Shown: one piece after another, positions 27,087 to 35,205 of the stretch | How the letters are laid out: each line of letters begins with the position of its first letter | How positions within the stretch are numbered: the stretch's first letter is position 1 | Source: Actinoplanes xinjiangensis | GTDB lineage: Bacteria > Actinomycetota > Actinomycetes > Mycobacteriales > Micromonosporaceae | DNA: 64,000 nt | Direction: 5' to 3' | Assembly: GCF_003148685.1 (NCBI RefSeq) | Contig: NZ_QGGR01000015.1 | Location: forward strand, 1-64,000 | The notes under the pieces: model-generated | The model's database searches: none | What the model was told of the DNA's origin: nothing | The model's input: the letters and a program-made list of their open reading frames with translations, nothing else | Position numbers and translations under genes: made by a program

Positions 27087-27122
27087 GCATGCGGCCTCTC
27101 CCGAACGGGAGAGGCCGCATGC
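27087..27122 (+). terminator. Strong hairpin terminator after the propeller gene
   Basis: GCATGCGGCCTCTCCC / GGGAGAGGCCGCATGC, a perfect 16-bp stem with loop GAAC, 15 bases after the stop codon. Confidence 0.85.
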
Positions 27123-27249
27123 GGTCTATCCACAACATGTCAGGTCACTCCCCCGAAAGAGGGCGCCTCGATAGCGTTCACCTGAACGCGGCCTCCCTCG
27201 GCGCGGGAGGCTGCTGTTTGCTGGGAAGTGACTTTCCTGAGGGGGCACC

Positions 27250-27465
27250 GTGAGCGAGAAGACCTATGCCGCGTCGTTCGATGCCGAGGCCGCCGAGTGG
27301 CTCCGGTCGGGGGGACCCGGCGGGGAGTATGTGGAGATCGCCCGGCTGCCGGACGGCGGCGCCGCGATGCGCAACTCGACCGATCCGGCGACGATCCTGT
27401 TCTTCACCAAGGCGGAGTGGGACGCGTTCACCGGCGGCGTGCACGACGGAGAGTTCGACCTCTGA
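27250..27465 (+). CDS. DUF397 domain protein
   Basis: A 71-residue protein typical of the actinobacterial DUF397 family: SGGPGGEYVEIARLPDGGAAMRNSTDP, then ILFFTKAEWDAFTGGVHDGEFDL. Members usually accompany an XRE-type regulator and influence development or antibiotic production. Here no such partner is adjacent, so it is an orphan copy. GTG 27250 follows GAGGGGG. It is closed by a perfect palindrome just downstream. Confidence 0.88.
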   Translation: MSEKTYAASFDAEAAEWLRSGGPGGEYVEIARLPDGGAAMRNSTDPATILFFTKAEWDAFTGGVHDGEFDL

Positions 27466-27472
27466 CGCGCGG

Positions 27473-27504
27473 AGAGGGGGCCGGTCGATCGACCGGCCCC
27501 CTCT
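27473..27504. terminator. Perfect 32-base palindrome, bidirectional terminator
   Basis: AGAGGGGGCCGGTCGA / TCGACCGGCCCCCTCT with no unpaired loop base in the linear palindrome. It lies between the converging DUF397 and RTX genes. Confidence 0.8.
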
Positions 27505-27520
27505 GGGCGCTGACGGGTGA

Positions 27521-29011
27521 TCAGCTCGCGCTGGTGCTCTCGCAGTTCGCCCGGTCGCCGGTGCCGTAGTACTCGTGCAGGCAGGCGTCGGTGCCGTCAC
27601 CGCCGTCGAGCGAGTAACGGCTGTACGTCTCGGAACCGCCGCCGTACAGGGTGTCGTCACCGGCCTCACCGAAGACGCGGTCGAGACCCGTGCGGGAGCT
27701 GTCGTCGGCGTGCAGGGTGTCGTTGCCGGCGCCGCCGCGGATAACGTCCGCGCCGGCCGAGCCGTGGATCAGGTTGTCGCCGCCGTTGCCGGTCAGCAGG
27801 TCGGCGGCCCAGCCGCCCCACAGGCTCTCCACGTCGGCACCGATGGTGTCCTGCTCGTTGCCGGAGCCGTCGTCACCGATCTGGCCGTCCAGGTCGGCCT
27901 CCACCGGCACCAGGCGGTAACCGTAGTCGGCGGTGTCGACGCCGGATCCGCCGTACAGCAGGTCGTTGCCGTAGTCGGCGGAGATCTGGTCGTCGCCGGC
28001 ACCGCCGTACAGCCGGTCGTTGCCCGTACCCTCACCGCCGGACAGCTGGTCGTCGCCGCCCAGTCCGTACAGGGTGTCGTGGCCCTCGCCGCCCTCCAGA
28101 CCGTTGTTCGCGGCGTTGCCGGCCAGCCAGTCGTTGCCCTTGCCGCCGCGCAGCGACTCCACATCGGTGCCGATCGAGTCGCCCTCGCCGGTCTGACCGT
28201 CGTCACCGGCCCTGCCGTCCAGGTCGGCGGCGACCGCCCGGCTACGGGCCATGTACTCGACCGTGTCCCACCCGGTGCCGCCGTGGATGCCGTCGCGGGC
28301 CACGCCGTTCCAGCCGCCCTGCCAGAAGCTGTCGGAGCCGTCGTCACCGTAGAGGGCGTCCCGGCCGGTGCCCTCGTCGAACATGTCGTCGCCGGGACCA
28401 CCACGGACCACGTCGTTGCCGGCGCCCGGGTCGATCCGGTCGTTGCCGGCCTCGCCGTGGATGGTGTCGGTGTTGCCGCCACCCTTGATGTTGTCGTCGC
28501 CGGGCCCGCCGTACACCACGTTCGTGCCGTAGCCGGGGTAGATGTAGTCGTTGCCGCCGCCGCCGTGGATGGTGTCCCGCTCGTCGCCGCCGTACAGGTC
28601 CTCGCGGCGCGGACCGCCGACCACCGTGTTGGTGCCGCTGCCGGGCCGGATCGAGAGGCCCAGATCGGCGCGGTTGACGATCGTGTCGTTCAGGTCGTAG
28701 GTCTGGATGCTGCCCCAGGTCGGCGTGCCCGAGGTGGTACAGCGGACCCGGGTCTTGTCCCCGGTGACCTGCCGACAGCCCGCGCCCGGCTTGATCGTCA
28801 CCCGGTCGTCGATGATCACCGTGTTGCCGGACCGGGTGATCGTCACGTGGTTGACCCGCTTGGCGGCGGCCTTGAACAGGATCTGGGTCCGGTTGACCAC
28901 CTGCGCCGTGCCGGTGGTCGCGGCCTCGGCCGGGCCACCGATCGCCAGACCGGTCAGAACGGTGGCCGCCACCAGGCCGGCCCGGAGTGAGTTCATCGAG
29001 GTCCTGTTCAT
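27521..29011 (-). CDS. Secreted RTX/hemolysin-type calcium-binding repeat protein
   Basis: Exported protein of 496 residues with a signal peptide ending near GGPAEAA (about residue 30). A leading beta region (30-130) is followed by many RTX nonapeptides of form GGxGxDxUx, for example GGPGDDNIKGGGNTD, GEAGNDRIDPGAGND, GGEGHDTLYG and GGAGNDTLHADD, spanning about 130-470. These fold into a Ca2+-stabilised parallel beta-roll outside the cell. No protease or lipase domain is visible, so a structural or adhesive role is likely. Its ATG overlaps the stop of the upstream FG-GAP gene (29008-29011), giving a translationally coupled pair. Confidence 0.9.
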   Translation of the reverse strand: MNRTSMNSLRAGLVAATVLTGLAIGGPAEAATTGTAQVVNRTQILFKAAAKRVNHVTITRSGNTVIIDDRVTIKPGAGCRQVTGDKTRVRCTTSGTPTWGSIQTYDLNDTIVNRADLGLSIRPGSGTNTVVGGPRREDLYGGDERDTIHGGGGNDYIYPGYGTNVVYGGPGDDNIKGGGNTDTIHGEAGNDRIDPGAGNDVVRGGPGDDMFDEGTGRDALYGDDGSDSFWQGGWNGVARDGIHGGTGWDTVEYMARSRAVAADLDGRAGDDGQTGEGDSIGTDVESLRGGKGNDWLAGNAANNGLEGGEGHDTLYGLGGDDQLSGGEGTGNDRLYGGAGDDQISADYGNDLLYGGSGVDTADYGYRLVPVEADLDGQIGDDGSGNEQDTIGADVESLWGGWAADLLTGNGGDNLIHGSAGADVIRGGAGNDTLHADDSSRTGLDRVFGEAGDDTLYGGGSETYSRYSLDGGDGTDACLHEYYGTGDRANCESTSAS

Positions 29012-30606
29012 GAGGCGAGGGTCTGGCCGTACATGCCGGCGAGACCGCCGAGGAGACGGCCGTCGGTCAGGGTGGCGCTGCCGAGCCCGGAGGGATAGCC
29101 GAGGAACCGGGTGACGGTGCCGGTGGGATACCCCTTGGGGTCGCCGGGGATCTCCTCGCTGGGGCTGCTCACCAGGGCGTCGAGTCCGCCGGAGCCGTTC
29201 AGGTTGAGCAGCGCCACTGCGGCGCCGAACCGGTCGCCGCGCTCGGCGCCGCCCGGCACCCCGGCCGTCGACTGACTGATCGTGCGGGATCCGACACCGG
29301 TCAGGCCGGTGGCCGAGCCGCGCAGCAGGACGACCGTGCCGGCCCCGGCGTTCTCCCCGGGCACCCCGGCCAGCACGTCGGCGCGCCCGTCGCCGGTCAC
29401 GTCACCGACCGCGATGCTGTCGCCGAACCGGTCGTCGTTCTCGGTGCCGCCGGCCACGCCGGTGCTCTCCTGCGTGACCGCGACGGCGCCGGTGGCGGAG
29501 AGCCCGGTGGCCCGGCCCGGGACGGTGAGGACGGCGCCGCCGTAGATGTTGCCGTTGGCGCCCGCCTGCGCACCGGAGACCCCGGAGACGACCTCGCCGT
29601 ACCCGTCGCCGTTGACGTCGCCGATCGCGAGATCGAGGCCGATCTGCCAGAGGTACAGGTTGCTCTTGTTGATCTTCTTGGTGATCTGGCCCCCGGCGAT
29701 CATGGTGACCTTCGACATCGACACCCCGGACGGGCCACCCCAGAACTGGGTGATGGTGCCACTGCCCAGGTGATTGGTGTCCGGCCGCTCGTTGACCGCA
29801 CTGATCACCAGGTCCTGGTGACGGTTCCTGTCTATCCCGCCGATGGCGAGGCTCCAGCCGAACTGGTCCCCGCTCCCGGCCGCACCGGGTACCCCGGCGG
29901 TGGCCTGGCTGATCCATCGCGTGCCGCCGCTGCTGACCCCGTTCGCGGTGCCCTTGAGCACCACCACGGCGCCGGCGTCGTTCCGGCCGTTGACGTCCTT
30001 CAGCGGGATGCCGATGGCCAGTTCGTCGCGGCCGTCACCGGTGATGTCGCCGGCCGCGAGAGAGATCCCGAAGAAGTCCGACTGCGCGGAGGTGCCGGGC
30101 ACACCGGCGGTGCTCTGGTTGAAGTGCTGGGCCCGGTCGATCCGGAGCCCGCCGGGACCGCCCGGAATGATCCAGACCGCGCCGGCCGCGTAACCCATGG
30201 CGCGCAGGTCCGGCTCGTTGTAGTCGCCGACGGCCAGGTCGTCGTACCGGTCGCCGTTGAAGTTGCCGGCCTCCATCGACGTGCCGAGAGAGGTGGAACC
30301 GCCGGGGACCTCGGTCCGCAGCACGTCGCGGTGGGCCGCGGACGAGTAGGCGACGGCGAGGCCGGAGTTGCTGAAGACGGCGACGTCGTCACGGTTGTCG
30401 CCGTCGAAGTCGGCACGGGTCGCGCCCTTGCCGGTGGCCGGCCGGGCGGTGACCGGCGTGCGCTCCAGCAACAGGGTGACACCATGCTGGACGGTGTGCG
30501 TGGTCGTCGGCGACAGGGCCGGGAGAGCGGCCTCGGCGGCGGGGGTGGACGCCAGCACGGTGGTGGTGGCGACGGCCGCGGCGAGCACGCTACGCGTGTA
30601 CCTCAT
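29008..30606 (-). CDS. Secreted FG-GAP (integrin-alpha-like) repeat protein
   Basis: Exported protein of 532 residues with a signal peptide (about 1-26). Seven FG-GAP/VCBS-type units each carry a Ca2+-binding loop: DFDGDNRDD, NFNGDRYDD, DITGDGRDE, GIDRNRHQD, DVNGDGYGE, DVTGDGRAD and NLNGSGGLD. Seven units predict a closed seven-bladed propeller as in integrin alpha heads. The fourth and seventh loops are degenerate. No peptidase or lipase domain is seen; a surface-binding role is likely. First gene of the pair with the RTX protein. The upstream gap 30607-30779 shows no gene. Confidence 0.9.
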   Translation of the reverse strand: MRYTRSVLAAAVATTTVLASTPAAEAALPALSPTTTHTVQHGVTLLLERTPVTARPATGKGATRADFDGDNRDDVAVFSNSGLAVAYSSAAHRDVLRTEVPGGSTSLGTSMEAGNFNGDRYDDLAVGDYNEPDLRAMGYAAGAVWIIPGGPGGLRIDRAQHFNQSTAGVPGTSAQSDFFGISLAAGDITGDGRDELAIGIPLKDVNGRNDAGAVVVLKGTANGVSSGGTRWISQATAGVPGAAGSGDQFGWSLAIGGIDRNRHQDLVISAVNERPDTNHLGSGTITQFWGGPSGVSMSKVTMIAGGQITKKINKSNLYLWQIGLDLAIGDVNGDGYGEVVSGVSGAQAGANGNIYGGAVLTVPGRATGLSATGAVAVTQESTGVAGGTENDDRFGDSIAVGDVTGDGRADVLAGVPGENAGAGTVVLLRGSATGLTGVGSRTISQSTAGVPGGAERGDRFGAAVALLNLNGSGGLDALVSSPSEEIPGDPKGYPTGTVTRFLGYPSGLGSATLTDGRLLGGLAGMYGQTLAS

Positions 30607-30779
30607 GGGTGCTCCTCATTGCTGGGAGCAGCAGATTACGCATTCGTGGAGAGACGTGTGTACCCCGGTGACCAGCCGGTAGATCACGGTTGGGCGACGA
30701 TCCGCCTTCGTTACGACGTTCCGGAACCGGCTCAACCTTTCGGAGGAGGAGAAGGATCGGTCCGAAGTGGCGGAAAGGG

Positions 30780-30825
30780 TCCGGATCGGCCGTGCTGCCT
30801 GGCGGGACGGCACGGCCGATCCGGA
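30780..30825 (-). terminator. Hairpin after the PL4 gene
   Basis: TCCGGATCGGCCGTGC / GCACGGCCGATCCGGA, a perfect 16-bp stem, five bases beyond the end of the lyase gene on its downstream side. Confidence 0.8.
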
Positions 30826-30829
30826 GTCT

Positions 30830-32470
30830 TCACGCCGGGTCGAGGGCCAGCGCGTCGAAGATGAAGTTCGGGCTGAGGAACGTCTCTCCGCTGCTGCCGC
30901 TGACCACCGAGATCGACAGGGTGTTGCCGCCGGTCTTCAGCGCGCTCGCCGGGATCGTGAAGGTGTAGGTGGTGTTGACGCCGCGCCACGTACCGCGGGT
31001 GACGTTGCGCGAGTTCAGGTTCGCCGGGGCCGGTGACGCCGACGCCGGCGAGGTCCAGCCGCCGATCGCGACGGCCGGCCGGCCACCGGCGAAGCTGGAC
31101 GTGGTGGCGATGCGCAACCTGACGCCGTTCGCCGGGACGGAGGCGAGGGAGAAGCTCAGCGCCGCCGGCGAGTTGACCGACTTGAACTCGGCCATCGGGA
31201 ACTTCGCCGGGCCCGCCCCGACCGTGTAGCCGCTCGACTTCCACGCCGCCATCCGGCTGTCCGACGGGTGCATCGTCTCGATCCGGTCGGCGTTCAGGAA
31301 CCCGGCCGGGGTGCCGTCGAACGCGCCGAGCTGGAAGAGCTTGCCGGCCGCCGGGACGCTGCCGGACATCGTGAGCGCCGTGGTGGCGCCGGCCGTCACG
31401 GTGATCGTCCTGGTGGCGCCCACGGCCAGCTCACCGGCGTAGAGAGTGGCGGTGTAGGTGCCCGGCTTCACGTGCCCGATCACGAACCTGCCGGACTTGA
31501 CCTGACCCCGGTACTGCCCGGTGGCGCCGGCCAGCCCGACCGTCGCGGTCAGCCCGTTCCAGGTGCCGGACGCGGTGCCGCTGACCCCGCCCCGCTGCGC
31601 GTTGGAGAGCATCCCGGGGAGGAACGACGCCAGGAAGTCCATGCTGCGGGCGGTGGGCGCCTCGCCGTCGGTGAGGCTGAGGGCGTACGGCCCGTGCAGG
31701 CCCAGCCGCAGCGCCTCGGTCTGCTGGTGCCCACTGAACATGTAGTGGGTGATGTTGACCGCGCTGCCGGTGTCGTTGACCTCGATGTCGCGGAAGAACG
31801 GGCCACCGGAGGTCATGTCGGTGTACGCGGGAAGGATGAACGCCCCGTGCCCGGTACCGCTCGCGCCGAACGGCTTCTGCGCGACGAGCCGCTGCGAGCT
31901 GTAGAACTTCGACGCGGTCCGTCCGGCACCGTTCGCGAAGACGTCCGAACCCTCGACGGTGGTGCCGAACCCGCCGGTCTTCGCCGCGGCCGGTGACGTG
32001 GTCAGCAGCGACGGCTTGAGCCGGGCGATGAAGCGGGCCTCACCCGGGTTCAGGGCCTTGGTGATGTTCGTCGCCATGTAGACGGTGTTGTCGTTCTTGC
32101 GGGCGAAGTAGTACTGCGTCACACCGATCGACGTGTTCGCCACGCTCACCAGGATCGAGCTGCCGTTGTTGAAGGTCTTACCGGTCACGGTGGCGGACGA
32201 CCAGCCGGACTGGAACTGGCCGGCGGCGTACCCGGACGCGGCCAGCTCGGTGCCGTGGTGCTTCAGCGACGTCATGTCGCCGTTGGTGCCGTTGATCGTG
32301 AACGCCAGCCCGGTGCCGGTGTCGAAGCTGACGTTCGCGGCCGCGTTCGCCCACGGCTGGCCGACACCCAGCAGGCCGGCACCGGCCAGGACCGCCACGG
32401 AGGCGAGACCGGCGGCCAGAGCCCTACGGCGCTTTCGGGAAGCGGGGCGACGGTGCGAGGGGAGGGACAT
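30830..32470 (-). CDS. Secreted rhamnogalacturonan lyase (polysaccharide lyase family 4)
   Basis: Secreted enzyme of 546 residues, predicted to cleave the rhamnogalacturonan I backbone of pectin by beta-elimination. It has a long Arg-rich signal peptide (SRKRRRALAAGLASVAVLAGAG) with the mature start near residue 44. A catalytic beta-sandwich follows (VSFDTGTGLAFTINGTNGDMTSLKHHGTEL, YYFARKNDNTVYMATNI, HYMFSGHQQTEALRLGLHGPYAL), then a fibronectin-III-like insert (GHVKPGTYTATLYAGELAVG) and a C-terminal CBM-like jelly roll ending FIFDALALDP. The three-domain order is that of fungal and bacterial PL4. Candidate catalytic residues are the Lys of ARKN and a His of the HYMFSGH segment. Confidence 0.88.
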   Translation of the reverse strand: MSLPSHRRPASRKRRRALAAGLASVAVLAGAGLLGVGQPWANAAANVSFDTGTGLAFTINGTNGDMTSLKHHGTELAASGYAAGQFQSGWSSATVTGKTFNNGSSILVSVANTSIGVTQYYFARKNDNTVYMATNITKALNPGEARFIARLKPSLLTTSPAAAKTGGFGTTVEGSDVFANGAGRTASKFYSSQRLVAQKPFGASGTGHGAFILPAYTDMTSGGPFFRDIEVNDTGSAVNITHYMFSGHQQTEALRLGLHGPYALSLTDGEAPTARSMDFLASFLPGMLSNAQRGGVSGTASGTWNGLTATVGLAGATGQYRGQVKSGRFVIGHVKPGTYTATLYAGELAVGATRTITVTAGATTALTMSGSVPAAGKLFQLGAFDGTPAGFLNADRIETMHPSDSRMAAWKSSGYTVGAGPAKFPMAEFKSVNSPAALSFSLASVPANGVRLRIATTSSFAGGRPAVAIGGWTSPASASPAPANLNSRNVTRGTWRGVNTTYTFTIPASALKTGGNTLSISVVSGSSGETFLSPNFIFDALALDPA

Positions 32471-32571
32471 GCGACCACCTATGCGAGTCGGGGGGACATC
32501 GTTAGGTGATCTCCAGGCCGCAGAAGGTTGCTCGCGGACCGGAAGAAAATCTCAAGCCGGGGAGCGCCAGG

Positions 32572-33222
32572 TCACGGCCGGTCCGCAGACCCGCCGGTGG
32601 TGCTGTGGACGGCCCGGTGGACGGCCGCCTCGACGGCGGCGCGGGGGCTGGTCAGCACCGGCAGGCCGGGCAGCAGCGCGGCGGCTCCGGCCATGCCGGC
32701 CTGGGCCAGCACGATCACGTCGGCCTCGGCGGCGATCGCCCGGACGTGGGCGGCGATCTCCTCGTCATACGCGGTGAGGTCGCCGGCCTCGAAGTGCCGC
32801 CAGGCCGTCAGACAGGGCGACGGGATCAACGTCACCGGTCGCCCGGCGGTCGCCCGGATCAGATCCATCGTCGGCCCCATGGTCGACTCGACAGTCGCGA
32901 CGACGGCGATCCGGTCACCGGCGGCCACCGCGGCCTCGGCCATCGGCCGGTCCAGGCGCACCACCGGCACACCCGGGCGGGCGGCCTCCGCGGCGGCGCC
33001 GATCGTCGAGCAGGTGCAGACGATCAGATCGGCCCCGGCGCCGGCCAGCTCCTCGAGCCGTGCGCCCAGGCCCGGCGCCGATCCGGTACGCCGGGCGTCG
33101 GCCAGCAACGACGGGTCCACCAGATGCAGATCGTCCAGCCCCGGTGGCGCCAGCTCGGCGAAGAGCCCCCGGAACGTCGCGACGTGCACCTCGGCCGTGT
33201 GCAGGAATCCGATCGTGGTCAC
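32572..33222 (-). CDS. Aspartate/glutamate/hydantoin racemase-family protein, one Cys missing
   Basis: Cytoplasmic protein of 216 residues of the Asp/Glu racemase superfamily. The first-lobe catalytic motif CTCSTIGA (about residue 72) is present. The second-lobe position, usually C-T-H, reads VIVLAQAGMAGAA, so the second catalytic Cys is absent. It is therefore unlikely to racemise by the two-Cys mechanism and may be a maleate-isomerase-like, decarboxylase-like or non-catalytic member. The start overlaps the stop of the AlkZ-like gene upstream (ATGA at 33219-33222), so the two are coupled; the GNAT gene is ten bases further up. Confidence 0.8.
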   Translation of the reverse strand: MTTIGFLHTAEVHVATFRGLFAELAPPGLDDLHLVDPSLLADARRTGSAPGLGARLEELAGAGADLIVCTCSTIGAAAEAARPGVPVVRLDRPMAEAAVAAGDRIAVVATVESTMGPTMDLIRATAGRPVTLIPSPCLTAWRHFEAGDLTAYDEEIAAHVRAIAAEADVIVLAQAGMAGAAALLPGLPVLTSPRAAVEAAVHRAVHSTTGGSADRP

Positions 33223-34316
33223 TCGTGGATCACCCGTGCCTCCGCGACACCACGTGCCCGTGCCACCTGCGCCGCCTCCTCCTCGACCCGGGTGACCTGC
33301 TCGGCGGTCAGTCGCCCGAACGTGGTCACCGTGAGATCGACCCGTTTACGCCCGGCCATCCGGGCCCGCCACACCCCGGCGACCTCACCGTCGACCAGCA
33401 GGGCCCCCGGGTTGCCGAGGATCCGCCACACCTCTTTCTGCCGCTCCCGGCCGGGCACCAGCAGATCCCGGTCACGGGCCTGGAGCAGCGGGTCCATCGG
33501 CGGCAGCCAGCGCACCCCCCGCGGATCGGGCGCGGACTCCAGAAGAGCCACCCCCGATGCGGGCAGCCAGGCCCGCCGCCCGGCCACCCGGACCTCGGTG
33601 AGACCCGTGGACGGCCACACCGCCTTGATCGGCGTGGTGCTGCTGCCCAGGTATTTCGCCACCTCGCCCGGCCCGGCCGGGCCGAGGAACCGCAGGTAGG
33701 TCTCGATCATCCGGTCCACCCCCCGGTTGGCGGCCGGGATCGCCGGAGCGTCCGGGATCGGGCCGAGCATCGCGTCCTTGCCGCGGGAGACGACCTCGAC
33801 GCCACCGGCCAGCCCGGCATGCTGCCACACGTTGCCGGCGATGTGACGGGCCGCGCAGGATTTGCAGTCGTAGGTCAGCTCGGCCGGGACCCGGCGGCTG
33901 ATCTCGGTGCTGGCCTCGCCGCGCGGGATCGGGCCGGTGACCACCTCGCGGAACGCCTCGGCCGTCACGGTGAACGCCCGCACCCCGAGGGGTGCCGCCT
34001 CCGGGATCTGGCCGCTCCTGATCCGGGCCGCGGCGTCGTCGTCACCGACCGGCCACAACTGCTCGACAAGCGCGGGCAGGTCGGCGCGGCGGTGCAGGTG
34101 CGGGGCGCCGCGTGCGGCCCACACGGTGATCAGCCGGTCGTCCTCGGGCTCGGCGCCACTGCGGGCGGCGAGGGCGACCCGGGTGGAGTCAGGTGTGTAC
34201 TCCTGGACACCGAGGTCGAGCACGGGCAGGTCGGCGGGCCGGTCGCCGGAGCGATCGGCCAGGCCTTGAACAGCGATCCGGTACGCCATGACGCGCTCAC
34301 GATCCACGTCGATCAT
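33219..34316 (-). CDS. AlkZ-like winged-helix protein (HTH_42 DNA glycosylase family)
   Basis: A 365-residue member of the HTH_42/AlkZ-like family, whose studied members are DNA glycosylases with three tandem winged-helix domains. Patterns seen: LGVQEYTPDSTRVALAAR near residue 35, LPALVEQLWPVGDDDAAARI, RFLGPAGPGEVAKYLG, WLPPMDPLLQARDRDLLVPG and GALLVDGEVAGVWRARMAGRKR. The position of the AlkZ QxQ catalytic motif reads QEY, so activity on interstrand crosslinks is uncertain. ATG 34316 has GGAGGTGCTG upstream. Middle gene of a three-gene minus-strand operon (GNAT, this gene, racemase-like). Confidence 0.82.
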   Translation of the reverse strand: MIDVDRERVMAYRIAVQGLADRSGDRPADLPVLDLGVQEYTPDSTRVALAARSGAEPEDDRLITVWAARGAPHLHRRADLPALVEQLWPVGDDDAAARIRSGQIPEAAPLGVRAFTVTAEAFREVVTGPIPRGEASTEISRRVPAELTYDCKSCAARHIAGNVWQHAGLAGGVEVVSRGKDAMLGPIPDAPAIPAANRGVDRMIETYLRFLGPAGPGEVAKYLGSSTTPIKAVWPSTGLTEVRVAGRRAWLPASGVALLESAPDPRGVRWLPPMDPLLQARDRDLLVPGRERQKEVWRILGNPGALLVDGEVAGVWRARMAGRKRVDLTVTTFGRLTAEQVTRVEEEAAQVARARGVAEARVIHE

Positions 34317-34326
34317 CAGCACCTCC

Positions 34327-34932
34327 TCAGCGCCGACCGTACCGCCGGGAGGCGACATTCTTCCGGCGATCGTCCTGTGGCGCGGACCGGTTCTCCACGT
34401 ACTCCCAGGTGTCCAGGGTGGCCGGCCCGTACGGCCCGTCCTGCTGGATGGGCGGCTCGGCCGCCGGACGGTATCCGCAGCGGCGCGCCACCGAGGTGCT
34501 GGCCGTGTTGCCCCGGTCGATGCGCAGCAGCAGCCGCCGCAGTGCCAGGGTGTCGAAGGCATACGTGCTGAGCAGCGACAACGCCGCCGAGGCGAGACCG
34601 CGCCGCCGGTACGGCAGCCCGATCAGGTAACCCAGTTCAGCCTCGGGTGCCTCGGGCCGGACGTTGAAGAGCAGCACCTCGCCGAGCGGCCGGCCCCCGT
34701 CGGTGGTGATCGCGAGCTGGATCCGGCTGCCGCCGATGCGGCCCTGCTGGGCACGGCGCAGATAGGCGAGCCCGGCCTCGACGTCGAACGGTGAGGGCAT
34801 CAGTGTCCAGCGGGCGATGCCCGGCTCGTCGAGGAGGGCGACCAGATCGTCGAGGTCCTCCCAACGCCATTCCCGCAGGACGACGCCGGTCCCCGTCAAC
34901 CTCAGCGGGTAGGGCAGCGGGCTGACGGTCAC
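34327..34932 (-). CDS. GNAT-family N-acetyltransferase (RimJ/RimL-like)
   Basis: Predicted acetyl-CoA-dependent acetyltransferase of about 201 residues. The acetyl-CoA loop reads LGYLIGLPYRRRGLASAALSLL (Q/R-x-x-G-x-A pattern), preceded by GRPLGEVLLFNVRPEAPEAELG. It is followed by LRRLLLRIDRGNTASTSVARRCGY, the RimL-type C-terminal block. The substrate could be a protein N-terminus or a small amine. GTG 34932 (VTVSPLPYPLRL) is chosen as nearest to the conserved fold; ATG 34983 would add 17 residues. First gene of the operon with the AlkZ-like and racemase-like genes. Confidence 0.82.
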   Translation of the reverse strand: MTVSPLPYPLRLTGTGVVLREWRWEDLDDLVALLDEPGIARWTLMPSPFDVEAGLAYLRRAQQGRIGGSRIQLAITTDGGRPLGEVLLFNVRPEAPEAELGYLIGLPYRRRGLASAALSLLSTYAFDTLALRRLLLRIDRGNTASTSVARRCGYRPAAEPPIQQDGPYGPATLDTWEYVENRSAPQDDRRKNVASRRYGRR

Positions 34933-35055
34933 CTGTCCAATCGTGCCGGTAAGAGCGGCTTTGGTGCTAGTGGCGATCGACATGAAAGGCGTGCACGATT
35001 CCTTACCGTCCACCGGTCGGATCACGGACACCATTTCGCGGTGCAAAATCGCATC

Positions 35056-35205
35056 ATGTCCACACCGATGCGCACCGACGATCCGGACGACCTACCCGAC
35101 GCCGATCCGGTGTACGCCGGATACTCGCTCGCGTTCCAGACCCGGCACGATTTCGATCGCCTGTGGACAGTGATCCGGTTCCACGTGGTGGCTCAGAGGC
35201 GCTGA
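35056..35205 (+). CDS. Small hypothetical protein (49 residues)
   Basis: Short frame with consistently actinobacterial codon choice. It starts MSTPMRTDDPDDLP and ends FDRLWTVIRFHVVAQRR; the first half is acidic and the second aromatic and basic. No ribosome site is obvious (GCAAAATCGCATC precedes), so it may be leaderless. The 3' end overlaps the convergent enoyl-reductase-like gene by 13 bases. No family recognised. Conservation in relatives would be the deciding evidence. Confidence 0.5.
   Translation: MSTPMRTDDPDDLPDADPVYAGYSLAFQTRHDFDRLWTVIRFHVVAQRR

Noticed and set aside
27521..29011. Repeated GC-rich units that could be mistaken for a CRISPR or tandem-repeat array
   Set aside because: They encode in-frame RTX nonapeptides of a secreted protein; there are no direct repeats with unique spacers and no cas genes.
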